Shown here: piece after piece, positions 1-10,253 of the stretch
Layout of the letters: every line of letters starts with the position of its first letter
Numbering within the stretch: position 1 is the stretch's first letter
Origin: Aurantiacibacter sp. MUD61
GTDB taxonomy: Bacteria; Pseudomonadota; Alphaproteobacteria; Sphingomonadales; Sphingomonadaceae
Direction: 5' to 3'
NCBI RefSeq assembly: GCF_027912455.1
Contig: NZ_CP115446.1
Span: forward strand, 457,501-521,500
Length of the DNA stretch: 64,000 nt
The notes under the pieces: generated by a model
Seen by the model: only the letters and a program-made list of their open reading frames with translations
Database searches by the model: none
Told to the model about the DNA's origin: nothing
Program-made: the position numbers and the translations under genes

Positions 1-17
1 ACAGGCACTTCGCGCGC

Positions 18-1022
18 ATGACACAGTACAGCCCCTCCCCCGCCCTTTCGGTGGCGATGAGCGTCTATAATGGCGAGCGCTTCCTCGCGCCCGCTATCCA
101 GAGCGTGCTCGACCAGAGCTTCGGCGATTTCGAATTCCTGATCCTGGATGATGGCTCGACCGACAGCAGCCGCGCGATCATTGAAGAATTTGCCGCACGC
201 GATACGCGCATCAAACCGATCCTGCGCGAGAATCGCGGATTGGTCGCCAGCCTGAATCAATTGCTTGAGACCGCTGCCGCGCCACTTGTCGCCCGTATGG
301 ACGCCGATGATATCTGCCGACACAACAGATTTGAAAAGCAGATCGCCTTTCTGGCCGCCCATCCCGATCACGGGGTCGTCGGCAGCTGGAGCGAAGATAT
401 CGATGAGAACGGCCAGCCGTGGTTCACCGGCGGTGTCGATCACGCAGTCACCAATGAAGAGATGAAGGCGGTCGCTGCGTGCGGCGGACAATTGCTGGTC
501 CATCCTGCCGTCATGTATCGAAAGGATATCGTGCTTGGCGTTGGCGGCTACCATGCAGCCTTTCGCCATTGCGAAGATTACGACCTGTGGCTGCGGCTCG
601 CGTCAGAAACAAAGATGGCGAACATTCCAGAGCGGCTGCTGCGCTATCGCCATTATCCGGACCAGGTTTCCAAGAAATATGTGACCGAGCAGACCGTGGG
701 AGCGGCTATCGCGCATGAGGCCTGGCGCGCGCGCGAGGCTGGGAAGCCCGACCCCACCGCCGATCTCAAGACGCTCCCGCCGGTCGACCAGTTGGATGCC
801 CTTTTCGGGGAGGCCGGTGTTGCGTCTCGCGTGCGCGCGCGCGTCGCGCGCGGGATTCTTCATTCTCGCAATGCCATGCGTGACGGTGGTTTCGATATCA
901 TCCTGCACCATGTGTCGGAGGGCGGTGACCGCGAGGGACTGTGGCGGACTGTCGCGCGCCTGCTACGCTTTGGTGAACCCGCGCGCGCGCTGCGCCTGAC
1001 GATGGCGCTTGCCGCTCGGTGA
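18..1022 (+). CDS. Family 2 glycosyltransferase
   Basis: A 334-residue GT-A fold glycosyltransferase that would move a sugar from a nucleotide-sugar donor to a growing surface polysaccharide on the cytoplasmic side of the inner membrane. The N-terminal nucleotide-binding start (SVAMSVYNGERFL, residues 11-23), DDGSTD (44-49) and the metal-binding DADD (95-98) are all visible, as in GT2 enzymes. No membrane segments are seen. The next gene, a polysaccharide flippase, starts 3 bp after the stop codon, so the two are almost certainly co-transcribed and part of an exopolysaccharide or O-antigen cluster that began before the window. Donor and acceptor sugar cannot be told from sequence. Confidence 0.9.
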   Translation: MTQYSPSPALSVAMSVYNGERFLAPAIQSVLDQSFGDFEFLILDDGSTDSSRAIIEEFAARDTRIKPILRENRGLVASLNQLLETAAAPLVARMDADDICRHNRFEKQIAFLAAHPDHGVVGSWSEDIDENGQPWFTGGVDHAVTNEEMKAVAACGGQLLVHPAVMYRKDIVLGVGGYHAAFRHCEDYDLWLRLASETKMANIPERLLRYRHYPDQVSKKYVTEQTVGAAIAHEAWRAREAGKPDPTADLKTLPPVDQLDALFGEAGVASRVRARVARGILHSRNAMRDGGFDIILHHVSEGGDREGLWRTVARLLRFGEPARALRLTMALAAR

Positions 1023-1025
1023 ATC

Positions 1026-2570
1026 ATGGCGAGTGACCACAATCATCACCAGCCCACGAACGCTCCTTCAGAAGGTGCCGAGATTCGCGCAACCAAGATG
1101 AGTGTCCGCGCTGCTGCGCTGTTGGCGATGGCTAGCCAGATGAGCGCCTTCATCATTCAATTCGCAGCCAGCGTGATCCTCGCGCGGTTCTTTATCGACC
1201 CCGATGAGCTGGGCTTGTTCACCATCGCTTTCTCCTTCGTCAGCCTGCTGGCGGTACTGCAGGAGTTTGGCATCACCCGGTTCGTGAATGGCGAAAAGGA
1301 TCTGAGCGACGAGAAGATCCGTACTGCCTTTACCGTCTCGATCACGATCAGCTGGGCCATCGCGATCATCTGCGTGGCGCTCGCGTGGCCGGTGTCAGCT
1401 TTTTACGAAATGCCGGAGCTGCTGCCGCTGATGCTGGTGATCGCGGCGAGCTATTTCTTCGTGCCGCTCGCCATTGTCCCTATGGCGCTGGCGCATCGCA
1501 AGCTCGATTTCGTGTCCAACACCATGACCGAGAATGGCGTAGTGCTGGCCAATGCCGTGGTCGCTATCGGGCTCGCTTGGAAAGGCTATGGCGCGCTGGC
1601 TCTGGCATGGGGTGCCTTCGCCCAGCAGGTGGCGCGCATGGTCATTTCGCAGTGGCGAGTCGGTTTCATCGTGCCCTTCCCGCCGCGTTATGAAGGTGCA
1701 CTGCCGATCCTGAAATTCGGCGGCTTCAACACAGTGTTGACCGGCCTCTACCAGGCGGGCGGGCGTCTGCCGGAGCTGCTGATCGGGCGCCTGCTCGATA
1801 CCGCTGCGCTCGGCCTCTATACCCGCGCGTTCGGTCTTGCGGCGCAATTGCGATTGCTGGTCTCAGGCGCGCTGGCGAGTGTGTTCTATCCTGCCTTTGC
1901 GCGCCTTCGGGATCGCGGCGATGCCATCGGTCCGCAATATGAGCGGGTGACAGCGAGCTATTGCGCGATCACCTGGCCCGCCATGGCAGGCCTTGCCGCC
2001 TGCGCCGTACCGATCATTTCCATGCTGTATGGCGAGCGCTGGCTGGGTGCGGCCACGCCTCTAGAGTGGATCGCGATTTCGCAATTGCTGTTTATCGCTG
2101 TGCCTTTGCACATGGACCTGCCCATCCTGCTCGGCAAAATGCGTCCGCTCGTTTGGCGCTGCGCGTGGGACACGCTCGCCTCAATTGTTCTGTTGCTGAT
2201 CGGCGCATGGTTTTCGCTCGAGGCGGCGGCTGCCAGCCGTGTCGCCTATGGCCTTGCATGGTTTGTCATCCACGCGCCCTTCATGCAGCGATGCACCGGC
2301 TTTCGCTGGAGAATGATGATCCGCATCTGGGCGCTTTCGCTACTGGCGACAGGCTTTGCCATCCTGCCCGTCTGGCTGTCTTATCTCTTTTGGGCTTCCT
2401 CATCCGAGGCTAGCTTCGGGCAGCTTTTCGTGAGCGTGCTCGCCGGGATGGCGCTGTGGCTTATCTGCCTTCGCCAGACGCGCCATCCGGCCTATGCGGA
2501 GATTCATGGCTATGCGACTGCCGGTCTGAACCGTCTCGGCTGGAGCCATCTCATCCCTGCACCGCGATAG
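1026..2570 (+). CDS. Polysaccharide flippase (Wzx/MOP superfamily)
   Basis: A 514-residue polytopic membrane protein with about 12-14 hydrophobic helices, resembling the Polysacc_synt_3 branch of lipid-linked oligosaccharide flippases (Wzx/WzxC type, MOP superfamily). It would move undecaprenyl-linked repeat units across the inner membrane. The first 28 residues are hydrophilic and the helices begin near residue 30; an internal ATG (MSVRAAALL, residue 25) is an alternative start. It follows the family 2 glycosyltransferase by 3 bp, which supports a joint role in exopolysaccharide export. Substrate specificity is not readable from sequence. Confidence 0.85.
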   Translation: MASDHNHHQPTNAPSEGAEIRATKMSVRAAALLAMASQMSAFIIQFAASVILARFFIDPDELGLFTIAFSFVSLLAVLQEFGITRFVNGEKDLSDEKIRTAFTVSITISWAIAIICVALAWPVSAFYEMPELLPLMLVIAASYFFVPLAIVPMALAHRKLDFVSNTMTENGVVLANAVVAIGLAWKGYGALALAWGAFAQQVARMVISQWRVGFIVPFPPRYEGALPILKFGGFNTVLTGLYQAGGRLPELLIGRLLDTAALGLYTRAFGLAAQLRLLVSGALASVFYPAFARLRDRGDAIGPQYERVTASYCAITWPAMAGLAACAVPIISMLYGERWLGAATPLEWIAISQLLFIAVPLHMDLPILLGKMRPLVWRCAWDTLASIVLLLIGAWFSLEAAAASRVAYGLAWFVIHAPFMQRCTGFRWRMMIRIWALSLLATGFAILPVWLSYLFWASSSEASFGQLFVSVLAGMALWLICLRQTRHPAYAEIHGYATAGLNRLGWSHLIPAPR

Positions 2571-2666
2571 GGCTGTATTGCCTGCATTTGGGCCTCTCCC
2601 CAGATACTGATAGAGTAAAAAAAACCTGCTGCAGCCGGGACGCGTCAGCAGGCGGGAGAATGCTTT

Positions 2667-3674
2667 ATGAACTGGCTCGCCCTCAGCGGCATTCTTGCGC
2701 TGGCAGGCAGCGTGCTCAGCCCAGCCGATCCACAGTCGGGTGAGCTGCCTGTCGAAAGCGAAACCGTGCCGCAGGAAGCGGATCCGGCGCAGCCTGATGT
2801 GCTGATCGACACCATCGGAATGCAGATCGAGCACTATCGTCGCCTGACCGTGCCGGTGATGATTGGCGGCGAGGGTCCGTTCAACTTCATGGTCGATACC
2901 GGCGCGCAGGCCACCGTGCTTTCCTCTGAACTCGCGGAACAGCTGCAGCTCTACGACCGCGAGGCAGCAATGCTGGTCGGCATGGCGAGCACGCGGGAGG
3001 TGGAAACCACGATGGTGCCGGACTTCACCCTGGGCAGCCGCACCTTCACCATCCGCACCGCTCCCATTGTCGAAGGCAGCAATATCGGCGCGGCGGACGG
3101 CATCCTGGGTCTCGACTCGCTCCAGGGACAACGCGTCCTGCTCGACTTCGAAAGTAGCGAAATGCTGGTCACGGAGGATTTCGGCAGGGGCGGCGCGAAT
3201 GGCTATGACATCGTCGTCAGAGCGCGTGAGCGGCTCGGCCAGCTTATCATTCACCGCGCCGAGATCGAAGGTGTGCGGACGGCGATTATCATCGATACCG
3301 GCGCTGCAGGTTCGGTAGGCAACCCAGCGTTGCAAGCACGCCTTCGGACGCGCGAGTCGCTGCAGGATTCCATAATGACCGATGTGAACGGCGTCCGCGT
3401 CACCAGCCAGACGCGGATTGCGCGCCGGCTGAACATGGGCCGGGTCGAGCTCAACAATTTCCCGATATCCTTCGCCGACTCCCCGACCTTCCATGTGCTC
3501 GGACTGGCCGACGAGCCGGCGCTGATCATGGGCATGAGCGAGCTGCGCCTGTTCGAGCGTGTCGCGATCGACTTTCGCAGCAACCGCGTGCTCTTCGATA
3601 TTCCGGGCGAAGGCGGTTACGAGCAGCAATGGCGTTTCAACCAGCGCGCCACGCGGCTGCGCCCGCAGGACTGA
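2667..3674 (+). CDS. Two-lobed retropepsin-like aspartyl protease
   Basis: A 335-residue protein with an N-terminal hydrophobic segment (residues 1-20) compatible with a signal peptide or anchor. Two catalytic-type DTGA motifs are present, at residues 77-80 in a VDTGAQATVLS context and at 210-213 in an IDTGAAGSVGN context. The protein therefore looks like two retropepsin domains (Asp_protease_2 type) on one chain, each giving one catalytic Asp, like a bacterial pepsin. It probably acts in the periplasm. It stands alone between the flippase and an ABC exporter, and its substrate is unknown. The call of family is firm; activity is inferred from the two intact motifs. Confidence 0.75.
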   Translation: MNWLALSGILALAGSVLSPADPQSGELPVESETVPQEADPAQPDVLIDTIGMQIEHYRRLTVPVMIGGEGPFNFMVDTGAQATVLSSELAEQLQLYDREAAMLVGMASTREVETTMVPDFTLGSRTFTIRTAPIVEGSNIGAADGILGLDSLQGQRVLLDFESSEMLVTEDFGRGGANGYDIVVRARERLGQLIIHRAEIEGVRTAIIIDTGAAGSVGNPALQARLRTRESLQDSIMTDVNGVRVTSQTRIARRLNMGRVELNNFPISFADSPTFHVLGLADEPALIMGMSELRLFERVAIDFRSNRVLFDIPGEGGYEQQWRFNQRATRLRPQD

Positions 3675-3727
3675 TTGCCCAGCCTTCGCTTGTGTAACGC
3701 CTGCACCTTCCCCACTTGGGGGCGGTT

Positions 3728-5545
3728 GTGAGAGATTTCGGCACGCAAACAGGGACGGGTGAAAGCGCGGATTGGGCGACCATGCGTCGCTTCCTTCCCT
3801 ATCTGTGGCCTAAAGGCCGGCCCGATCTGAAGCGCCGCATCATCGGGGCAGCTGGCTTCGTGCTACTGTCCAAAGCCATCGTCCTGTCCCTGCCCTTTGC
3901 CTATGCCCGCGCGGTGGACACCATGTCTGCCGGTGGCGATCCAGCGGTGTGGGTCGCGATGGCGCTGGTGATCGCCTACGCCGCCGGTCGCTTCGGAAAT
4001 GTGCTGTTCGATCAGCTGCGCAATATCACTTTCAACCGCGTTGGGCAGGATGCGGTGCGCGAGCTGGCAGAGGATGTCTTTTCGCAGCTGCACCGCCTCT
4101 CGCTCCGCTTCCACCTCTCACGCCGCACCGGCGAGATTACGCGCGTGATAGAGCGCGGCACCCGCTCGATCGGGCAGATGCTCTATTTCCTGCTGTTCAA
4201 CATCGCGCCCACGGCGATCGAGCTGGTGGTCGTATCGATCATTTTCTGGACGATTTTCGGCTGGGAGCTTGTCGCGGCGACCGCAGTAACCGTCGTCACA
4301 TTTATCTGGACGACCCAGCGCATAACAGAATGGCGCGTCAAATTGCGCAAGGACATGAACGATCTCGATGGGCAAGCGATGGCCCGCGCGGTCGACAGCC
4401 TGCTGAATTACGAGACGGTCAAATATTTTGGCGCTGAAGAGCGGGAGCGGCATCGCTACGCCAGCTCTGCGACCGCCTATGCGGAGGCCGCGATCAAGAC
4501 CGAGAACTCCCTCGGCATGCTCAACATCGTGCAGGCAGTGATCCTCAATCTGATGATGGGTGGCGCAATGGCGTGGACGGTCTGGGGCTGGTCACAAGGC
4601 CGCTTGTCTCCTGGCGATCTGGTGCTGGTCAACACCTATCTCATGCAGCTCTTCCGCCCGCTCGATCTGCTTGGCTGGGTATACCGCACAATTCGCCAGG
4701 GCCTGATTGACATGGCAGACATGTTCCGCCTGATGGATACCGAGGCCGAGGTGGAAGATGCGCCCGGTGCGCCCGCGCTGGTCGTCCGCCGCCCGACAGT
4801 CGTGTTCGACAATGTCAGCTTCGGTTATGAAACAGATCGGCAGATCCTGCACAGCCTCAGCTTCGAAGCGCCCGCCGGATCGACGGTCGCGCTGGTCGGG
4901 CCATCGGGAGCCGGCAAATCCACCATCGGGCGGTTGCTGTTCCGTTTCTACGACCCGTCGGGCGGTCGCATTCTGATCGACGGACAGGATATTGCCGAGG
5001 TCACGCAGGAAAGCCTGCGCAGTGCGATTGGCATTGTCCCGCAAGACAGCGTGCTGTTCAACGACACCATCGGCTACAACATCGCCTACGGCCGCGATGA
5101 TCCTTCGGACGAAGAGATTGTGCGCGCTGCAGCGGATGCAAGCATCCTGCCTTTTATCGAAGCACTGCCGCAAGGCTTCGACACCGAAGTGGGCGAGCGC
5201 GGGCTCAAGCTGTCGGGCGGCGAGAAGCAGCGCGTTGCCATTGCCCGAACGCTACTCAAGAACCCGCCGATCCTGTTGCTCGATGAAGCGACAAGCGCGC
5301 TCGACAGCCGGACCGAGCAGGATATTCTCTCGACCCTCAAGCGGGTCAGCGCAGATCGCACCACCATCGCCATCGCCCACCGCCTTTCGACGATTGCCGA
5401 TGCCGACATCATCAATGTGATGGATGCAGGGCAAATCGTGGAAAGCGGCAGTCACGCAGACCTGCTGAGGCGCGACGGCCTTTATGCCGAGATGTGGAAC
5501 CGCCAGCTCAGTGAACAACCGGAAGCGACGGAGGCCGCCGAATAG
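3728..5545 (+). CDS. Atm1/HMT1-type ABC exporter (fused permease-ATPase)
   Basis: A half-transporter of about 605 residues: six transmembrane helices in the first 310 residues, then an ATP-binding domain with Walker A GPSGAGKS, signature LSGGEKQR and Walker B ILLLDEATSALD. The arrangement and the sequence of the loop RAVDSLLNYETVKYFGAEE match the ABCB7/Atm1/HMT1 group, which as homodimers export glutathione-linked metals or sulfur species from the cytoplasm. I prefer the GTG start at 3728, with a G-rich ribosome-binding sequence just before it; a TTG at 3716 and an ATG at 3782 are alternatives. It is a single-gene unit, convergent with the M16 peptidase gene. Confidence 0.88.
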   Translation: MRDFGTQTGTGESADWATMRRFLPYLWPKGRPDLKRRIIGAAGFVLLSKAIVLSLPFAYARAVDTMSAGGDPAVWVAMALVIAYAAGRFGNVLFDQLRNITFNRVGQDAVRELAEDVFSQLHRLSLRFHLSRRTGEITRVIERGTRSIGQMLYFLLFNIAPTAIELVVVSIIFWTIFGWELVAATAVTVVTFIWTTQRITEWRVKLRKDMNDLDGQAMARAVDSLLNYETVKYFGAEERERHRYASSATAYAEAAIKTENSLGMLNIVQAVILNLMMGGAMAWTVWGWSQGRLSPGDLVLVNTYLMQLFRPLDLLGWVYRTIRQGLIDMADMFRLMDTEAEVEDAPGAPALVVRRPTVVFDNVSFGYETDRQILHSLSFEAPAGSTVALVGPSGAGKSTIGRLLFRFYDPSGGRILIDGQDIAEVTQESLRSAIGIVPQDSVLFNDTIGYNIAYGRDDPSDEEIVRAAADASILPFIEALPQGFDTEVGERGLKLSGGEKQRVAIARTLLKNPPILLLDEATSALDSRTEQDILSTLKRVSADRTTIAIAHRLSTIADADIINVMDAGQIVESGSHADLLRRDGLYAEMWNRQLSEQPEATEAAE

Positions 5546-5554
5546 GCAGCCTCC
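5530..5554. terminator. Possible hairpin between convergent genes
   Basis: GGAGGC-C-GCC and GGC-A-GCCTCC pair around a GAATA loop, overlapping the stop codon of the ABC exporter and lying 12 bp before the end of the convergent M16 peptidase gene. It lacks a strong T run, so it is a weak candidate for transcription termination in both directions. Confidence 0.4.
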
Positions 5555-5566
5555 TTGCACATTAGC

Positions 5567-8407
5567 TTACATCGCGTCGGCGGGCACCTGCGGATTGGTA
5601 AGGTCGAGTGCGCTCGCCGGGATGACTTCTACATTGTCGCGCAGCTCACGCAGCTGGTCGATAAAGGCATCGGCATTGCCGACCACGACGATCGTCGTGT
5701 TGTCCGGATCGAAATAGCGATCCGCCGCAGCTGAAGCCTGATCGGCCGTTACATCATTGATGCTCGCCGCATAGTTGGAGATTTCCGCGGGATCGATGCC
5801 GAGCGCAATCAGGTTTGCGACCTGGTTGTTGTAGCCCACCGTGCTTTCGAGGCTGCGCGAATTGCCACCCGTCAGATAGAGCCGGCGGCGGTCGAGCAGT
5901 TCGTTCGAAAACGGCTCGCTGCCGATGCGCTCATATTGCTCGAGCATCACCGCCACGACTTCATCCACCGTCTCGTTAGCGGTCTGCGCGCTCGCCTGCA
6001 GCAGCGGATCTTCCCGCAGCGAGGACAGGCCCGAATAGGAGCCGTAGGACAGAGCACGGTTGGTGCGGATTTCCTCGAACAGGCGACCGCTCGATCCACC
6101 GCCGAGAACCGCATTGGCGAGCAGCAGTGGATAGTAGCTGTCTTCCGTGCGCGCCGGGCCGCGGCCCAGCATGAAGACGGCAGCCTGTCCCGCCTCGGGC
6201 ATATCGATCACTACCGTGCGTGCGGGCTGCCGCTCGCCCGCGGGTGCCTCGATATCGGCCGGGATCGGCGCAGCGCTCGTCCAGTCGCCGAACATTTCTT
6301 CTGCCAGGGCAAAGGCGTCTTGCGGAGCGATCCCGCCACTCACCACGATGCGCGCTGCACCCGGGTGCCAATAGGTTTCGCGGTGCTCTGCCAGATCTTC
6401 GCGGGTCAACGCAGCGAGCGATTCGGGCGTGCCGCCCGCCATGGTGGCGTAGGGCGCATCACCGTAGATCACCGGCCGCGCGACCATTCCGGCGAGCGAT
6501 CCGGGCTGGCTGAGCGAGACGCGCAGCGCATCGATCGCGCGGGCGATCTCCCGCTCGAACACATCCTGCGGATAGCTGGCATTGCGCACGACATCGGCGA
6601 AGACTTCGCCCGCTGCCGGCATATTGCTCACCGGCGCATAGAGCGTCAGCGAAGAACCATCGCTGCGCGTACCGCCATTGATGCCCGCACCCAGCCGCTC
6701 CATCGTTGCGGCGATATCATTGGCGCTGCGCGTCGGCGTGCCTTGGTCGGCGAGACCCGCAGCAAAGCTAGCCGTACCTGCGTCTTCGAACCCGTCACTC
6801 GCGGTGCCGCCGGGGAAAAGGATGGTCATCGCGGCAATCGGCACATCGCCCGTTTCGATGGCGATGACTTCGATACCGTTGGAGAGCGTATGGCTGACCA
6901 TATCCGGCACGGCGACTTCGGGTACTGCGCCGGGGCCCGGAGGAGCTTCGCGCGTCTCCGGCGGATTGACCGCCAGCGGCTCACCCACGGCCGGCGGCAG
7001 CGTGCGGAAGCTCGGCATCGGTGCGGGGTTGGCGTAATCGGCAGGATCATGCTCACCGCGCGAATAGCGGATTTCAACGCGGGATCCGGGCGTGAGCCAT
7101 TCCTGCGCGACGCGCTGGACGTCCTCCACGGTCACTTCGGCAATCGCGGCAAGGCGGCGATCGGCAGCGCGCGGATCGCCCGTGCTGACCAGCGCTTCAC
7201 CCAGTTCAAAAGCGCGACCACGTGCGGTCTCGCGGCTGAAGAGAGAGCCTGAGATCAGCTCATTCTGCGCTTCGGACAATTCCTCCGCGCTCACAGGCTC
7301 GTCACGCATGCGCGCGATTTCTTCCATCAGCACGGCAGCAATCGCGTCGCGGTCCGCATCGGGATTGACCAGCGCATAATGCGCAAACAGCCCAGCCTCT
7401 TCCTGGAAGTACGCGAATTGCGGCACCTGCACGGCCAACCCCGGCTCGATCAGGGCGGAATAGAGGCGGCTGTTCTGGCCGCTGCTCATGATCGCATCGA
7501 GCACTTCCAGCGCAGGCGCATCGGGATGGGTCGCATCGGGCAGCTGCCAGATATGGCCGACAGCAGGCAGGGGCACGTTGGGCGAGAAGGCCTCGACATA
7601 GCGCGCCTCTGTCCGCCGGTCCTCGCGTTCCGTGATCGTCACATCGACCGGGTTTTGACGCGCAGGGATGTCGCCGAAATATTCGTCGACCAGGCCGCGC
7701 AGATTAGCCATTTCGAAATTACCGGCGACGATCAGCGTCGCGGTGTCGGGACCGTAATAGGCTTGGTGAAAAGCGCGCGCATCTTCCAGCGTTGCGGCGT
7801 CCAGATCTTCGATACTGCCGATGCCAGGGCGGCGATGCGGCAGATCGTCATAGGCATTTTCGGACAGTACCAGTCGCTGCAAAATGCCGTATGGCGGCGC
7901 GAGGACGCGGGTGCGGTATTCCTCCTTCACGACATTGCGCTCGGTTTCGAACACTTCGTCATCCACCACGGGGAAATACATCCGCTCGCGGTGGGTCCAC
8001 AGCATGGTTTCCAGATATTCCGCCGGCACTGTCTCGAAGTAATTCGTGCGGTCGGTGCCGTTGGAGGCATTGCGCGTGCCGCCGACATCGGCCGTCAGGT
8101 CGTAGATCATGTTGTAAGGCATGTTCAGCGTCTTGCGGCTGAGGATATGCTCGAACAGGTGCGCGAACCCGCTGCGGCCTTCGGGATCGAGCTTGCTGCC
8201 GATTTCGTACCACAGCGATGTCGTGACTGTGGCGGTCGTATCGTCCTGAATGGCGATCACGCGCAGGCCATTGTCGAGCTCCCATTCGGTGAATTCGATC
8301 TCCGGCGCGGTCAGCACCGGCGCATCGGCGGCGTCCTGCGCGAAAGCAGGCTGCGATGTGGCGAGCGCAAGCGCAGTCGCTGCGGTAGCAAGCAAACGAA
8401 ATGTCAC
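5567..8407 (-). CDS. Secreted double-domain M16 zinc peptidase
   Basis: A 946-residue pitrilysin-family (M16) protein with a signal peptide (residues 1-24, cut after AFA-Q). The N-terminal half has the inverted zinc motif HLFEH (residues 83-87) and the downstream glutamate segment (ERNVVKEEYR), so it should be catalytic. The C-terminal half has the M16 fold signature but no HxxEH, as is usual for the structural half that closes the chamber. It should degrade peptides in the periplasm. The start is GTG at 8407, because an AAGGGGA ribosome-binding site precedes it and the signal peptide begins there; upstream extension in the same frame only runs antisense through the transporter gene. Confidence 0.9.
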   Translation of the reverse strand: MTFRLLATAATALALATSQPAFAQDAADAPVLTAPEIEFTEWELDNGLRVIAIQDDTTATVTTSLWYEIGSKLDPEGRSGFAHLFEHILSRKTLNMPYNMIYDLTADVGGTRNASNGTDRTNYFETVPAEYLETMLWTHRERMYFPVVDDEVFETERNVVKEEYRTRVLAPPYGILQRLVLSENAYDDLPHRRPGIGSIEDLDAATLEDARAFHQAYYGPDTATLIVAGNFEMANLRGLVDEYFGDIPARQNPVDVTITEREDRRTEARYVEAFSPNVPLPAVGHIWQLPDATHPDAPALEVLDAIMSSGQNSRLYSALIEPGLAVQVPQFAYFQEEAGLFAHYALVNPDADRDAIAAVLMEEIARMRDEPVSAEELSEAQNELISGSLFSRETARGRAFELGEALVSTGDPRAADRRLAAIAEVTVEDVQRVAQEWLTPGSRVEIRYSRGEHDPADYANPAPMPSFRTLPPAVGEPLAVNPPETREAPPGPGAVPEVAVPDMVSHTLSNGIEVIAIETGDVPIAAMTILFPGGTASDGFEDAGTASFAAGLADQGTPTRSANDIAATMERLGAGINGGTRSDGSSLTLYAPVSNMPAAGEVFADVVRNASYPQDVFEREIARAIDALRVSLSQPGSLAGMVARPVIYGDAPYATMAGGTPESLAALTREDLAEHRETYWHPGAARIVVSGGIAPQDAFALAEEMFGDWTSAAPIPADIEAPAGERQPARTVVIDMPEAGQAAVFMLGRGPARTEDSYYPLLLANAVLGGGSSGRLFEEIRTNRALSYGSYSGLSSLREDPLLQASAQTANETVDEVVAVMLEQYERIGSEPFSNELLDRRRLYLTGGNSRSLESTVGYNNQVANLIALGIDPAEISNYAASINDVTADQASAAADRYFDPDNTTIVVVGNADAFIDQLRELRDNVEVIPASALDLTNPQVPADAM

Positions 8408-8635
8408 GATAATATCCCCTTGAGTGTCCCGGACTTCTTCAGGCTGAGATAGACCGCAAAGCCAATCTAGACGCAAGCCGCATCCGGAACGCGCTCGACG
8501 AGCGACATGGAATGCTCTGCGAACGACTTGGCCGCCATGGCACCAGAAGGCCCCGCCCTTGCATTGTGCAGTGCAACATGTATGAGGTCGCGGACGAAAT
8601 TCTTCGGCGCGCCGCCTCGCGCGCGCCCAGCCATA

Positions 8636-10153
8636 ATGGACATTCCCATGCTGAACACCGCCGCGCTGAAGCGCGACTGGCTCGCCCAGCCGCGTGCCGA
8701 TATCCTTGCAGGCATCGTTGTTGCCCTGGCGCTGATTCCGGAAGCGATCGGCTTCTCGATCATCGCCGGTGTCGACCCGCGCGTGGGCCTCTACGCCTCC
8801 ATCGCCATCGCCATGATCATCGCTTTTACCGGCGGTCGCCCCGGCATGATCAGTGCTGCGACAGCTGCGGTGGCGGTTGTTGTCGTGCCGCTGGTGCGCG
8901 ATCACGGGGTGGAATATCTCTTCGCCGCGACGATCCTGATGGGGATTTTCCAGGCGATTGCCGCCGTCTTGCGGCTCGACCTGCTGATGCAGTTCGTGGG
9001 CCGCGCGGTCATCATCGGCTTCGTGAACGCGCTGGCTATCCTCATTTTCATGGCGCAGCTGCCGCAGCTCGATCCGAGCAATGAGGGGGTCAATTGGATC
9101 ACCTATGCGATGGTCGCGGGCGCGCTCGCGATTATCTACCTGCTGCCCAAGCTGACCACAGCCGTGCCCAGCCCGCTGGTGGCGATCATCGTCCTTGGTT
9201 CGATCAGCATCGGCATGGATTTGCCCATCATCACTGTCGGCGACATGGGCGATATTCCCGAAGGCCTGCCCTATTTCATCTTTCCCGATGTCCCGCTGAC
9301 GTGGGAGACCTTCACGATCATCGCGCCCTACTCCGCAACCATGGCTGCCGTCGGCCTGATCGAGAGCCTGCTGACCGCCAAGATCGTCGATGACATGACG
9401 CACACCGGCTCCAACAAACGCCGTGAGACCTGGGGTCAGGGCGTTGCCAATATCGGTGCCGCCATGTTCGGCGGCATGGGCGGTTGCGCGATGATCGGCC
9501 AGTCGGTGATCAATGTGACCTCGGGCGGACGTGGTCGCTTGTCGACCTTTGTTGCAGGTCTGACGCTGCTGATCCTGCTCTGGCTGCTCGGCCCGATTGT
9601 CGGTCAGATCCCCATGCCCGCTCTCGTTGCCGTGATGATCATGGTGAGCATCGGGACGTTCAGCTGGACGTCCATCCCTAATCTCAAGCACCATCCGTGG
9701 CAGGCGAATGTCGTGATGCTGTCGACCGTCGCTGTCGTCGTCGGCACGCACAATCTCGCGCTTGGCGTGCTGGTGGGCGTGCTGATGTCCGGCATCTTTT
9801 TCGCTGCGCTGGTCATGAACCTGTTCAGCGTGGAGCGCACCCGCGACGGCGAAACCGCCTTTTACAAAGTCACCGGCCAGATTTTCTTCGCCAGTGTCGA
9901 GCGCTTCAACGATGCCATGAAGCCCGAAAGCCAGCGATCCGATCCGGCAGACCATGTTGTGATCGACGTATCAGAGGCGCATTTCTGGGACATCTCGAGC
10001 GCCGGGGCACTCGATGCCATCGTGGAACGGATGCGCCGCAACGGCCGCAGTGTGCAGGTCGTGGGGCTCAACGAGGCGAGCGCAGATATGATCGACAAAC
10101 ATGCTGTGACCGACAGGACCGGCGTGGAACTAGGGCTGGCGCCGCATCCGTGA
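8636..10153 (+). CDS. SulP family anion transporter with STAS domain
   Basis: A 505-residue SLC26/SulP transporter. Membrane segments start near residue 20 ([33 protein letters not shown] is the hallmark first-helix region) and fill about 390 residues. A cytoplasmic STAS domain follows ([23 protein letters not shown] near the C terminus). Members carry sulfate, bicarbonate or dicarboxylates; the substrate here is not determined. The start is taken at ATG 8636; ATG 8648 (MLNTAAL) is equally possible, and the frame stays open further upstream. It is divergent from the M16 gene across a 228-bp gap without recognisable genes. The last 87 bp of this gene recur 673 bp downstream as a remnant. Confidence 0.9.
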   Translation: MDIPMLNTAALKRDWLAQPRADILAGIVVALALIPEAIGFSIIAGVDPRVGLYASIAIAMIIAFTGGRPGMISAATAAVAVVVVPLVRDHGVEYLFAATILMGIFQAIAAVLRLDLLMQFVGRAVIIGFVNALAILIFMAQLPQLDPSNEGVNWITYAMVAGALAIIYLLPKLTTAVPSPLVAIIVLGSISIGMDLPIITVGDMGDIPEGLPYFIFPDVPLTWETFTIIAPYSATMAAVGLIESLLTAKIVDDMTHTGSNKRRETWGQGVANIGAAMFGGMGGCAMIGQSVINVTSGGRGRLSTFVAGLTLLILLWLLGPIVGQIPMPALVAVMIMVSIGTFSWTSIPNLKHHPWQANVVMLSTVAVVVGTHNLALGVLVGVLMSGIFFAALVMNLFSVERTRDGETAFYKVTGQIFFASVERFNDAMKPESQRSDPADHVVIDVSEAHFWDISSAGALDAIVERMRRNGRSVQVVGLNEASADMIDKHAVTDRTGVELGLAPHP

Positions 10154-10253
10154 GCCGGATGCTGCGGTGTCCGTGCAGCTTGCGCTCAAGGACATAAACT
10201 GCGAAGTCTGTTCCTGAGGGTCGCTCTTGCAACCTCTTGGGGGGATATCGCAG

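Noticed and set aside
2400..3629. Long minus-strand frame opposite the flippase and aspartyl protease genes (409 codons)
   Set aside because: It has His/Gln/Arg-rich translation with no domain, and both plus-strand genes have strong motifs. It is a mirror of GC-rich codon use.
8408..9955. N-terminal extension of the M16 peptidase frame by over 500 codons
   Set aside because: It runs antisense through the SulP gene, lacks the signal peptide at its start and has low-complexity His/Asp-rich translation typical of a shadow frame. The GTG at 8407 with a clear ribosome-binding site is the start.
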